Below are positions 1-6,993 of a stretch of 9,569 bases of DNA, one piece after another. Origin of the DNA: HGM13010 sp934527315. Lineage in GTDB: Bacteria; Bacillota; Clostridia; Oscillospirales; Oscillospiraceae. Made by a program: the position numbers and the translations under genes. The stretch covers positions 1 through 9,569 of the forward strand of contig CAKTAK010000049.1 in the NCBI GenBank assembly GCA_934527315.1. Reading direction: 5' to 3'. The notes beneath the pieces were generated by a model. It ran no database searches. It was not told the DNA's origin and was given only the letters and a program-made list of their open reading frames with translations. Within the stretch, counting starts at the first letter, position 1, and each line of letters begins with the position of its first letter.

Positions 1-924
1 CAGTTTGAGGGTCAGACGAAAACCAAGCTGGGCAACAGCGAGATTCGCACCCTGGTCAACACCGTGGTGGGGGATAAGCTGGACCAGTTCTTTGAGGAAA
101 ATCCCCAGGTGGCCCGGGCCATTCTGGATAAGGCAATGATGGCCTCCCGGGCCAGAGAGGCAGCCCGAAAGGCCAGAGAGAGCATCCGCCGGAAAACCGG
201 TCTGGAATCCGGTCAGATGCCGGATAAGCTCCGGGACTGCAACGACCGGGACCCCGCCCTGACGGAAATCTACATCGTCGAGGGTGATTCTGCAGGCGGC
301 TCCGCCACACAGGGCAGAGATTCCCGTTTCCAGGCCATTCTGCCGCTGTGGGGCAAAATGCTGAACGTGGAAAAAGCCCGGGCGGATAAGGTTTACGGCA
401 ATGACAAGCTGCAGCCGGTGATTACCGCGCTGGGCGCCGGTATCGGCGACGAGTTCGATTTGAGCAAGCTGCGGTATCACAAAATCATTATCATGGCCGA
501 TGCCGATGTGGACGGCAGCCACATCCGTACGCTGCTGCTGACCTTCTTCTTCCGGTTTATGCGGCCGCTGATTGAAGAGGGCTATGTGTATTCCGCTGTG
601 CCCCCGCTGTATAAGCTGACTCGAGGCAAGCAGACCCGGGTGGCGTACTCCGATGAGGAGCGGGACCGGATTTCTGCCGAGCTGCGGGCGGATAACCCCA
701 ACGCAAAGGTGGACATCAGCCGATTCAAAGGTCTGGGCGAAATGGACCCCCACGAGCTGTGGGAGACGACCATGAACCCGGAAACCCGCACCTTGCGGCG
801 CATTAAGCTGGAGGACGCCATTCGCGCCGATGAAATCTTCACCGTGCTGATGGGCGAGGAAGTGGAGCCGAGACGTCGGTTTATTGAAGAAAACTCCGCG
901 AATGTGGTGAATCTGGACTATTAA
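1..924 (+). CDS. gyrB: DNA gyrase subunit B, C-terminal part (5' end outside window)
   Basis: GyrB is the ATPase/TOPRIM subunit of DNA gyrase, a cytoplasmic A2B2 enzyme that introduces negative supercoils. The frame is open from base 1, so the ATPase domain lies outside the window. The 307 visible codons hold the end of the transducer domain, then the TOPRIM core: EGDSAGGSA at 280-306 with the metal-binding Glu, and DADVDGSH at 499-522 with its Asp residues. The C-terminal tail carries RFKGLGEM (721-744) and ends in VVNLDY, the usual GyrB terminus. No long insertion of the gammaproteobacterial kind is visible in the tail. The position matching E. coli Lys447 is Trp (codon 349-351, PLWGKMLNVE). 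gyrA follows after 72 bases on the same strand. ParE is the main alternative, but direct linkage to a gyrA with a GyrA-box-like motif favours GyrB. Confidence 0.97.
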   Translation, partial: QFEGQTKTKLGNSEIRTLVNTVVGDKLDQFFEENPQVARAILDKAMMASRAREAARKARESIRRKTGLESGQMPDKLRDCNDRDPALTEIYIVEGDSAGGSATQGRDSRFQAILPLWGKMLNVEKARADKVYGNDKLQPVITALGAGIGDEFDLSKLRYHKIIIMADADVDGSHIRTLLLTFFFRFMRPLIEEGYVYSAVPPLYKLTRGKQTRVAYSDEERDRISAELRADNPNAKVDISRFKGLGEMDPHELWETTMNPETRTLRRIKLEDAIRADEIFTVLMGEEVEPRRRFIEENSANVVNLDY

Positions 925-996
925 ACGGAAAAAAATGCCCCGCGAATGGGGTTTACGGACTGTTATTGATTTGATTTTACAGAAGGAATAGAGAAG

Positions 997-3522
997 ATGG
1001 CAAAACACAATAAGGACTACCTGCCGGAGGAAATTATGTTCCCCCAGCAGAAAATTGAAGAATCCGAACTGGTTCATGAAATGAAAACCAGTTACATGGA
1101 ATATGCGATGTCCGTAATCGTGGGCCGTGCACTTCCGGACGTGCGGGACGGTTTGAAACCCGTTCACCGCCGGATTCTGTACGCCATGTACGAGGACGGT
1201 CTGACCCGGGATAAGCCGTTCCGTAAATGCGCTACCGCAGTGGGCGACGTGCTGGGTCGGTATCATCCCCACGGCGACGCCTCCGTTTATGACGCACTGG
1301 TGCGTCTGGCGCAGGATTTCTCCATGCGCTATCCCTTGATTGACGGTCACGGCAACTTCGGTTCCGTGGACGGCGACCCCCCTGCAGCATATCGTTACAC
1401 CGAGGCCCGTATGGCCAAAATGGCGGACGAAATGCTCCGGGATATTGAAAAAGATACCGTAAACTGGGAGCCGAACTTTGACGAAACCCGGAAAGAGCCC
1501 CGGGTGCTGCCGGCGCGGTTCCCCAACCTGCTGGTGAACGGCTCCTCCGGTATCGCCGTGGGTATGGCGACCAATATGCCGCCCCACAACTTGAACGAGG
1601 TCATTGACGCCTGCATTTGCGAGCTGGAAAATCCGGAGGCGACTGTGGCGGATTTGATGCAGTACATCAAGGGACCGGACTTCCCCACCAAGGGCATTAT
1701 TATGGGCCGCAGCGGCATTAAGCAGGCTTACGAAACCGGCCGGGGTAAAATTATCGTCCGCGCCCGCACGGAGTTTGAAGAGTACGGTCGGGAACACCGC
1801 ACCCGGATTATTGTGACGGAGCTGCCTTATCAGGTAAACAAGCGGCAGCTGATTGCAACCATTGCCGATCTGGTAAAGGACAAGCGGGTGGAGGGCATTT
1901 CCGATATCCGCGACGAAACCGACCGGAACGGTATGCGCATCGTCATCGAGCTGAAACGGGACGCCAACGCACAGGTGGTGCTGAATCATCTGCTGTCCAT
2001 GACCCAGATGCAGACCACCTTCTCCATCATCAATCTGGCATTGGTGAATGACCAGAAAGAAACCAAGATTCTCACGCTGAAAGAAATTCTGGACGAGTAT
2101 CTGGTCTATCAGGAAGAAATCATCGTCCGCCGGACGAAGTATGATCTGAAAAAGGCCCAGGAGCGGGCGCATCTGCTGGAAGGTCTGCTGATTGCTCAGG
2201 ATCATATTGACGAGGTCATCAAGACCATTCGGGAGAGCTATGACAACGCAAAGCAGAACCTGATGGCGAAGTTCCATCTGGACGATGTGCAGGCACAGGC
2301 TATCTGCGATATGCGTTTGATTGCCCTGCAGGGTCTGAACCGGGAAAAACTGGAAAACGAATACAAAGAGCTGGAAGAAAAAATTGCTTACTACAACCGG
2401 CTGCTGGCTGATCCGGAAATGATTAAGGGCGTTCTGAAAGAAGAGCTGCTCCAGATTCAGGATAAATACGGCGACGAGCGCCGCACCGAAATTCAGGACG
2501 TTTGGGACGACATCGACATTGAGGATCTGATTGAAGAGCAGCAGTGCGTGTACACTCTGACCAAGGGCGGCTATATCAAACGTCTGGGTACCCGGGAGTA
2601 TGCCTCCCAGAACCGGGGCGGCAAGGGCGTTCGGGCGCAGACGCTGCGGGAAGAGGACTGCATCGAAACTCTGTTCACCGCCTCCAGCCATGCCCAGATT
2701 CTGTTCTTTACCTCTCTGGGTAAGGTTTACAAAATCAAGGGCTACAAGATTCCCGAGGCAAGCCGCACCGCACGGGGCACGAATATCGTGAACGTGCTGC
2801 CCTTGGACCCGGAGGAAAAGGTTTCCGCAATGCTCCACGTGGACAACATTGAGGAAGAGGGCAAGTATATCAGCTTGATTACCCGTGCCGGCACCATGAA
2901 ACGCATGGAGCTGAAGATTCTGAAGAATATCCGCAGCAGCGGTATTCGCGCCGTGACCTTGGGCGAGGGCGATGAACTGATGGCTGCCCTGCTCACCGAC
3001 GGCGAGGACCAGATCATCATTGCAACCCATGACGGTATGTCCATCAATATTCCCGAAACCGATGTGCGGGCTATGGGCCGCGAGGCCGCAGGCGTCCGGG
3101 GTATCAAGCTCCGGGCGGGCGACTATGTCATCGGCGCGGAAAAAATTCTCCCCGGCGCGCAGCTGCTGTCCATTACGGAGCAGGGCTACGGCAAACGCAC
3201 GGACTTCGGCGAATATCCCACCCAGGGCCGCGGCGGTCTGGGCGTGAAGAACTACAACTGCACGGAGAAAACCGGCAAGGTGGCTGCCGTGATGGGCGTG
3301 AAGGGCGATTTGGATATTATGATTATCGCCGACGACGGCACCATGATTCGCACCGACGTGGAAAACATCAGCCTTTACGGCCGTACCACTCAAGGTGTGC
3401 GGGTAATGCGTCTGTCCGAGGGGGCAAGCGTCACTTCCATTGCCCGGGCTGCCAAGGAAGAAGAGGACAGCGAAGAAGAAACCGGCGCAGAAACGGAAAC
3501 TGCACCGGAAACGGAAGTATAA
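997..3522 (+). CDS. gyrA: DNA gyrase subunit A, complete (841 aa)
   Basis: GyrA is the DNA breakage-reunion and DNA-wrapping subunit of gyrase. The start follows an AGAAGGAA ribosome binding site at 981-988. Residues from about 25 to 515 form the winged-helix, tower and coiled-coil gate. The catalytic Tyr is residue 134 in RYTEARM (E. coli Tyr122). The quinolone-determining segment is HPHGDASVYD (residues 90-99), with Ala95 where E. coli has Ser83. The C-terminal wrapping domain starts near residue 515 and shows about six blade-like repeats (YTLTKGGYIKR, FTSLGKVYKIK, LITRAGTMKR, IATHDGMSI, SITEQGYGKR, IADDGTMIRTD). The GyrA box appears as QNRGGKG (residues 538-544) instead of canonical QRRGGKG. 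The last 22 residues are very acidic (11 Asp/Glu). Length is normal for GyrA. ParC is less likely given the box-like motif, the full-length pinwheel and the adjacent gyrB. Confidence 0.97.
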   Translation: MAKHNKDYLPEEIMFPQQKIEESELVHEMKTSYMEYAMSVIVGRALPDVRDGLKPVHRRILYAMYEDGLTRDKPFRKCATAVGDVLGRYHPHGDASVYDALVRLAQDFSMRYPLIDGHGNFGSVDGDPPAAYRYTEARMAKMADEMLRDIEKDTVNWEPNFDETRKEPRVLPARFPNLLVNGSSGIAVGMATNMPPHNLNEVIDACICELENPEATVADLMQYIKGPDFPTKGIIMGRSGIKQAYETGRGKIIVRARTEFEEYGREHRTRIIVTELPYQVNKRQLIATIADLVKDKRVEGISDIRDETDRNGMRIVIELKRDANAQVVLNHLLSMTQMQTTFSIINLALVNDQKETKILTLKEILDEYLVYQEEIIVRRTKYDLKKAQERAHLLEGLLIAQDHIDEVIKTIRESYDNAKQNLMAKFHLDDVQAQAICDMRLIALQGLNREKLENEYKELEEKIAYYNRLLADPEMIKGVLKEELLQIQDKYGDERRTEIQDVWDDIDIEDLIEEQQCVYTLTKGGYIKRLGTREYASQNRGGKGVRAQTLREEDCIETLFTASSHAQILFFTSLGKVYKIKGYKIPEASRTARGTNIVNVLPLDPEEKVSAMLHVDNIEEEGKYISLITRAGTMKRMELKILKNIRSSGIRAVTLGEGDELMAALLTDGEDQIIIATHDGMSINIPETDVRAMGREAAGVRGIKLRAGDYVIGAEKILPGAQLLSITEQGYGKRTDFGEYPTQGRGGLGVKNYNCTEKTGKVAAVMGVKGDLDIMIIADDGTMIRTDVENISLYGRTTQGVRVMRLSEGASVTSIARAAKEEEDSEEETGAETETAPETEV

Positions 3523-3551
3523 AAAAGTGACCCAAAGAAAGGGGGAGCACC

Positions 3552-3947
3552 ATGCAATCCAATGAACCCAAACGTTCCAACAAAATCACCGGAAAGGTGA
3601 CTTATCGGCCGGGAACATCCTCCGGAATTATGGGGCTGATTTTCGGCTCGGTGTTTGTACTCATCGGCATTTTCGTGGCGATTCCCACTTTCGGGGCTTT
3701 CGGAATTCTCTGGACGCTGCTGGCGGTGTGCATCACCGGGTTCAATGCCTATCAGGCTTTTGGCAAAGGCTATCAGGGTCCGGAAATCCATTTTGAGCAG
3801 GACGGGGAGATCCCGGGAAGTTCCGGAACCTCTCCCACCGGCGAAACGGAGCAGCGGCTGAAGGAGCTGCGGGCGCTGTATGACCAGCGGCTGATTACCC
3901 AGGAAGAGTATGACCGGAAACGGGAAGAAATTCTCAACCGGCTGTAA
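3552..3947 (+). CDS. Small two-helix membrane protein with C-terminal SHOCT domain (131 aa)
   Basis: A start at 3552 is supported by a strong ribosome binding site, AAAGGGGGAG, ending a few bases upstream. Residues 1-24 are polar and basic. Two hydrophobic stretches at about 25-46 and 48-67 look like a membrane hairpin. A Gly/Ser/Thr-rich linker (about 84-98) leads to a C-terminal amphipathic segment, residues 101-131, containing LKELRALYDQRLITQEEYD and KREEIL. This is the pattern of the SHOCT (short C-terminal) domain, a roughly 30-residue module found at the ends of many small bacterial proteins and thought to mediate oligomerisation or protein contacts. The molecular function is unknown. 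The gene lies 29 bases after gyrA and 24 bases before rnhA, so it is probably co-transcribed with them. There is no signal peptidase site and no catalytic motif. Confidence 0.85.
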   Translation: MQSNEPKRSNKITGKVTYRPGTSSGIMGLIFGSVFVLIGIFVAIPTFGAFGILWTLLAVCITGFNAYQAFGKGYQGPEIHFEQDGEIPGSSGTSPTGETEQRLKELRALYDQRLITQEEYDRKREEILNRL

Positions 3948-3971
3948 AAATTTCCCGTAAAGGAAAACACT

Positions 3972-4406
3972 ATGAAACACGTAACCATTTACACCGACGG
4001 AGCCTGCTCCGGCAATCCCGGTCCCGGCGGCTGGGGCGCCATTTTGCAGTATGGCACGGCGGAAAAAGAACTCAGCGGCGGAGAGCACAGCACCACCAAC
4101 AACCGTATGGAGCTGTTGGGGGTCATTTCCGCCCTGCAGCTTTTGAAAGAGCCCTGCATGGTGGATTTGTATTCCGATTCCCAGTATATCTGCAACGCCA
4201 TCAATCAGCATTGGCTGGAGGGGTGGAAAAAAGCGGGCTGGAAACGGAAAGGCGGAGAACTGAAAAATCCCGATTTGTGGCAGACCCTGGACGGGCTGCT
4301 GCAAACCCATCAGGTCACATTCCATTGGGTGAAAGGACACGCGGACAATGCGTACAACAATCGGTGCGACGCACTGGCTGTGGCGCAGCGGGATTTGCAC
4401 AAATGA
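3972..4406 (+). CDS. rnhA: Ribonuclease HI (144 aa)
   Basis: RNase HI cleaves the RNA strand of RNA:DNA hybrids in the cytoplasm, removing R-loops and replication primers. All catalytic residues are in place: Asp9 in YTDGACSGNPGPGGWG, Glu47 in NNRMELLG, Asp69 in YSDSQYICNAI and Asp133 in RCDALA. The helper His123 sits in WVKGHADN. The basic handle region (WLEGWKKAGWKRKGG, then NPDLWQ, residues 81-103) resembles the E. coli substrate-binding protrusion. The length is a complete single-domain type I enzyme with no hybrid-binding N-terminal domain. The start follows AAAGGAAAA at about 3959-3967. It is probably the last gene of the gyrB-gyrA-SHOCT unit, with a terminator about 90 bases downstream. 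The gene is identifiable from sequence with high certainty. Confidence 0.96.
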   Translation: MKHVTIYTDGACSGNPGPGGWGAILQYGTAEKELSGGEHSTTNNRMELLGVISALQLLKEPCMVDLYSDSQYICNAINQHWLEGWKKAGWKRKGGELKNPDLWQTLDGLLQTHQVTFHWVKGHADNAYNNRCDALAVAQRDLHK

Positions 4407-4599
4407 GCAAGCCGGCGGACCCTCTTTGCGGTCAAAGGTTCGGGCACTTGCACACAAACCGGCACCGGAATGTGGAAAACTAAAATGATAAAAACACGCA
4501 GTTTGGTCAAAAAACGGTCGAATTGCGTGTTTTTTTGCGGAAAAGTAGGTAAATTGTGGGAAACGATTGCCCGCGGCAGTCGAAAATCGGCCCAGTCCG
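4407..4599. other. Intergenic region between convergent rnhA and gerAB-type gene
   Basis: This 193-base gap separates the ends of two convergent genes. It contains the hairpin/T-run described separately at 4491-4536. Upstream of that hairpin (4407-4490) I see only short inverted pieces, such as GCCGG near 4417 and CCGGC near 4459, too far apart and too short to call. Frames that cross the gap have no supporting ribosome binding site or family motif. Confidence 0.7.
4491..4536 (+). terminator. Rho-independent terminator after rnhA, possibly bidirectional
   Basis: AAAACACGCA (4491-4500) is perfectly complementary to TGCGTGTTTT (4524-4533), and the + strand ends in seven T (4530-4536). On the + strand RNA the inner bases 4501-4508 and 4516-4523 can extend the stem, but four of these eight pairs are G-U. 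The extension would be mismatched in RNA from the opposite strand, so the structure fits best as the end of the + strand gyrase/rnhA unit. Reading leftwards the stem is followed by five T, so it may also stop transcription of the convergent gerAC-gerAB genes. Confidence 0.85.
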
Positions 4600-5721
4600 T
4601 CATGGGTCCAGCAGGTGTTTTCGCTTTGCCGTCAGCCAGAGAATGGGCGGAATCAGCGCCGTTATGGTCAGATTCACTACGGGCACAAAGCGCTCCGACC
4701 AGAAAGATAATTCTTGGGTGTCCTTGGCAATGCATACGGAAACGACCACCGCCAGAAAGGTACACAGCCAGACCCATTTACCCCCGCTCCGGAAGTATAG
4801 CAGCCGGGCGGGGATTTTTTCGCCCCCGAATAGGGTCATCAGCAGCTCCGAGGCCACCGTCAGATTCATGGACAGCAGCACAAAATCCGGGAGAATCCAT
4901 AATCCCACCACAAATGCCTCAATCCGGGCGGCGGAGCCGAACAGATTCAAGCTCCAGACAATGGCAAAAAAGGGGTAGACCAGCTGTCGGGTGACGGTGG
5001 CGCCCAAAACGCCTACGGTGAGCAGACAAAGAGCAAAGGCCAGCAGAAGAAACAGCAGCACCCACTTGGCAAATTCCCGGAAACGCAGGGGCTGACCGTC
5101 GCTGTGACCGGTGAGAAAAGCGGTGGTGAGGAGAATAAAGCAGAGGGAATCGGCAATGACCAGACTGCCCCGAAACACGCCGGGGAGGTCCGGGGGCAGC
5201 ACCGGGAGCACAAATTCCGGTCGGACAGAGGGGAGAAACACCGCAAACAGCAAAATCAGCGTGAGCAGCAGCAAGGGGCGGAAAATTTCCGCGGAGCGGG
5301 CCAGAATCTTCACGGACCCTAAGCCGGCGGGGAGCATGAGCAGCGCCATCATGGCAATCATGGGCCATGGGGCGCTGTTGGGAAAAATGGTGGCGATGAA
5401 TCGCTCCGCGCCGCTGCGCAGGGTGAATCCGCAGAGAAAAATCAGCCACCCCGCCCAAAGCAGCAGCACCGCCGCCCCGAATTTCGGTCCGAGGGTGAGG
5501 AGAATGCCCTGCCCCAAGCCTTTTCCCGGACAGACCCGATTCAGAAATTGGGTGAGGAATGCGGCCAGAATCATCAGCCACGGGGCGGCAAACAGCGGAC
5601 TGAGCCATGCCGCGGCGCCTGCCTGCCGGGCGACGGCACCGGGAATCAGACGGAGAAAGGGGGAGAGGGCGGCCAGAAATGCCAGAATTTTCAGTTGCTT
5701 TCGGGTGAGGGTTCGTTCCAT
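4600..5721 (-). CDS. GerAB-family spore germination permease subunit (373 aa)
   Basis: The protein is an integral inner-membrane subunit of a GerA-type germinant receptor, from the spore permease branch of the amino acid/polyamine transporter-like superfamily. In characterised receptors this subunit binds the nutrient germinant. The N-terminus has the family pattern LTRKQLKILAFLAAL, then GAAAWLSPLFA (residues 5-46). About ten hydrophobic helices cover the chain, and the RIEAFVVGLWILPDF segment (266-280) resembles the family's conserved R-I-(D/E)-x-F motif before helix 8. A basic tail, TAKRKHLLDP, closes the protein. The length is typical. The start at 5721 is fixed by AGGAGG at 5728-5733, six bases away and overlapping the stop codon of the upstream gerAC-type gene, so translation of the two is probably coupled. 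The germinant cannot be predicted. GerAB, GerBB and GerKB cannot be told apart here. Confidence 0.92.
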   Translation of the reverse strand: MERTLTRKQLKILAFLAALSPFLRLIPGAVARQAGAAAWLSPLFAAPWLMILAAFLTQFLNRVCPGKGLGQGILLTLGPKFGAAVLLLWAGWLIFLCGFTLRSGAERFIATIFPNSAPWPMIAMMALLMLPAGLGSVKILARSAEIFRPLLLLTLILLFAVFLPSVRPEFVLPVLPPDLPGVFRGSLVIADSLCFILLTTAFLTGHSDGQPLRFREFAKWVLLFLLLAFALCLLTVGVLGATVTRQLVYPFFAIVWSLNLFGSAARIEAFVVGLWILPDFVLLSMNLTVASELLMTLFGGEKIPARLLYFRSGGKWVWLCTFLAVVVSVCIAKDTQELSFWSERFVPVVNLTITALIPPILWLTAKRKHLLDP

Positions 5722-5731
5722 GAGGGGCCTC

Positions 5732-6859
5732 CTAATGCAGTTCGTCGGTATGGGTGATGCGGCAATCCGTATCCACGGTGACGGTTAAATCGGGAATGGA
5801 ATCCGCCCAGGATACCGGCAGCTGTGCCCAACGAAAGGGGTGGGCCATGGAAAATTTCAGACCCAAGCCCAGAAAATCGGCGCCGGTGTCTGTCATGGCG
5901 CGGAGGGTTGCGGTAATCCAACGGGTCAGTTGGTCGGAAAAGGCTTTTGTCAGAATCGCCCGGTCCAATTCCTCCGGGTGCTCCATTTCTTCCACAAAGG
6001 CTGCGGCGCGGACCGTCACGTGAATTCCGGTGATTCGGCCGTCGGCGGCGAAAACCGGCGCTGTTTTCACCCGGCTGCGGGTGAGGGTCAGGGTGACCTG
6101 CCCGGCTTGCCCCACCTGCGGCAGGGAAATGGATTCTGTGCCGGTTTTATTTCGCAAATAGTTTACCCCCCGGGCGTCCTCCAAATCCAGATATCCCGCC
6201 AGTTTGGCGTCCTTCAGAATGGCGTAGCCGGTGAGAATGGGGGTGATTTCCGTTTCTTCCGCTTGGGGCTCGGTGTCCGTTAAGGGGCGAGGCTCCACCG
6301 CCGCAAGCAGGGCGGCTTTGGATTCTGCCAAATCGGAAATCAGAGATTGCAGGGTGAAAATCGTGCAGTCGCCCCGGCGCTGGCTGTCCCGAATGATGGA
6401 TTTCAGGGCATCGGTGATGTCGGTGTCCTCCTGCCCGCAGCGGAGCACCAAATCCCCGGCGGTGCCGTTTCGGACAATCAGTACGGGAATGTCCGAGCGC
6501 AGCTGGGTGGAGCGGGCCATGTAATCAATCAGCTCCGGCAGGGCATCTTGCACCACAGTTTCGCCCAGAAGTACGTACCGGGTATGGGCATAATACAGCT
6601 GCTCCGAGGCGGTGTAATCCTGCAGCAGCTCCATCGCCGTGAGTATGGACGGTCCGGCGGCGGTCATGCGGCTGAGCTTGGTGGTTTCGCTGCTGTGACC
6701 GCCGGAAACGGAGACGGACAGCCGATTGCCGATGCGGTCTACGCCGAGGGTTTGAATCAGCTGCATTTGTTCGATTTCCCGATAATTGGTAAAAATGGAG
6801 CCGGAGCAGCCGGAAAGTAAAAGGGAAAGGGTCAGAATCAGGGAAATGCAGCGTTTCAT
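5732..6859 (-). CDS. GerAC-family (Ger(x)C) germination lipoprotein (375 aa)
   Basis: This is the lipoprotein subunit of the GerA-type receptor, expected on the outer face of the spore inner membrane. A signal peptide (MKR, then hydrophobic residues 5-15) ends in the lipobox LSGC, with Cys18 as the lipidated residue. Family features follow: REIEQMQLIQTLGVD (about 27-41), AHTRYVLLGE with a downstream R-x-x-x-L-R-S-D stretch, GYAILKDAKLAGYLD, and a C-terminal region with W-A-D-S-I-P-D-L-T-V-T-V. The length is typical for GerAC proteins. The frame is open to 6967, but the start at 6859 is preferred. It places the signal peptide at the N-terminus and has AAGGAGG at 6870-6876. The gerAB-type gene follows with a 10-base gap. 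The gene upstream on the same strand would normally be gerAA, but here an antisense thioesterase gene intervenes. Confidence 0.92.
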   Translation of the reverse strand: MKRCISLILTLSLLLSGCSGSIFTNYREIEQMQLIQTLGVDRIGNRLSVSVSGGHSSETTKLSRMTAAGPSILTAMELLQDYTASEQLYYAHTRYVLLGETVVQDALPELIDYMARSTQLRSDIPVLIVRNGTAGDLVLRCGQEDTDITDALKSIIRDSQRRGDCTIFTLQSLISDLAESKAALLAAVEPRPLTDTEPQAEETEITPILTGYAILKDAKLAGYLDLEDARGVNYLRNKTGTESISLPQVGQAGQVTLTLTRSRVKTAPVFAADGRITGIHVTVRAAAFVEEMEHPEELDRAILTKAFSDQLTRWITATLRAMTDTGADFLGLGLKFSMAHPFRWAQLPVSWADSIPDLTVTVDTDCRITHTDELH

Positions 6860-6993
6860 GAAAAAAATTCCTCCTTTTTTGCGCCGGGGAATTGCAGGCA
6901 CCCGGGGAAATGGGGTAAAATAAAAAATAGTGCTATATCGTTCTTGTCGGAATGAAATCCACATCAATCCGAACGACGGAAAGGAATGAATCT
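6860..6993. promoter_or_regulatory. Divergent intergenic region between gerAC-type gene and thioesterase gene
   Basis: This 134-base A/T-enriched gap must hold the thioesterase promoter and possibly one for gerAC-gerAB. On the + strand there are two weak sigma-A candidates. One is TTGCAG (6892-6897), 18 bases, TAAAAT (6916-6921). The other is an extended -10, TG-C-TATATC (6931-6939), without a good -35. On the - strand I found no convincing sigma-A, sigma-F or sigma-G promoter for gerAC. The ribosome binding site AAAGGA for the thioesterase lies at 6980-6985. Confidence 0.4.
6870..6876 (-). promoter_or_regulatory. Ribosome binding site deciding the gerAC-type start
   Basis: On the - strand this reads AAGGAGG, a near-perfect anti-16S match, ten bases before the ATG at 6859. 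It supports that start over the in-frame start at 6967, which has no such site and would put about 36 residues before the lipoprotein signal. Confidence 0.9.

Noticed and set aside
938..951. CCCC-GCGAAT-GGGG hairpin between gyrB and gyrA
   Set aside because: The stem is only four pairs and no T-run follows, so it is unlikely to terminate transcription between the two subunits.
3390..4457. Long - strand open frame (355 codons) over the gyrA end, SHOCT gene and rnhA
   Set aside because: It is antisense to three well-supported genes, has compositionally odd residues (rich in Pro, Phe, Gly and His) with no family motif and no ribosome binding site. It is a by-product of G+C-rich codons.
4470..4994. 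+ strand open frame crossing the terminator and the gerAB-type gene end
   Set aside because: It would start inside the terminator region and run antisense to the permease. No motif or ribosome binding site supports it.
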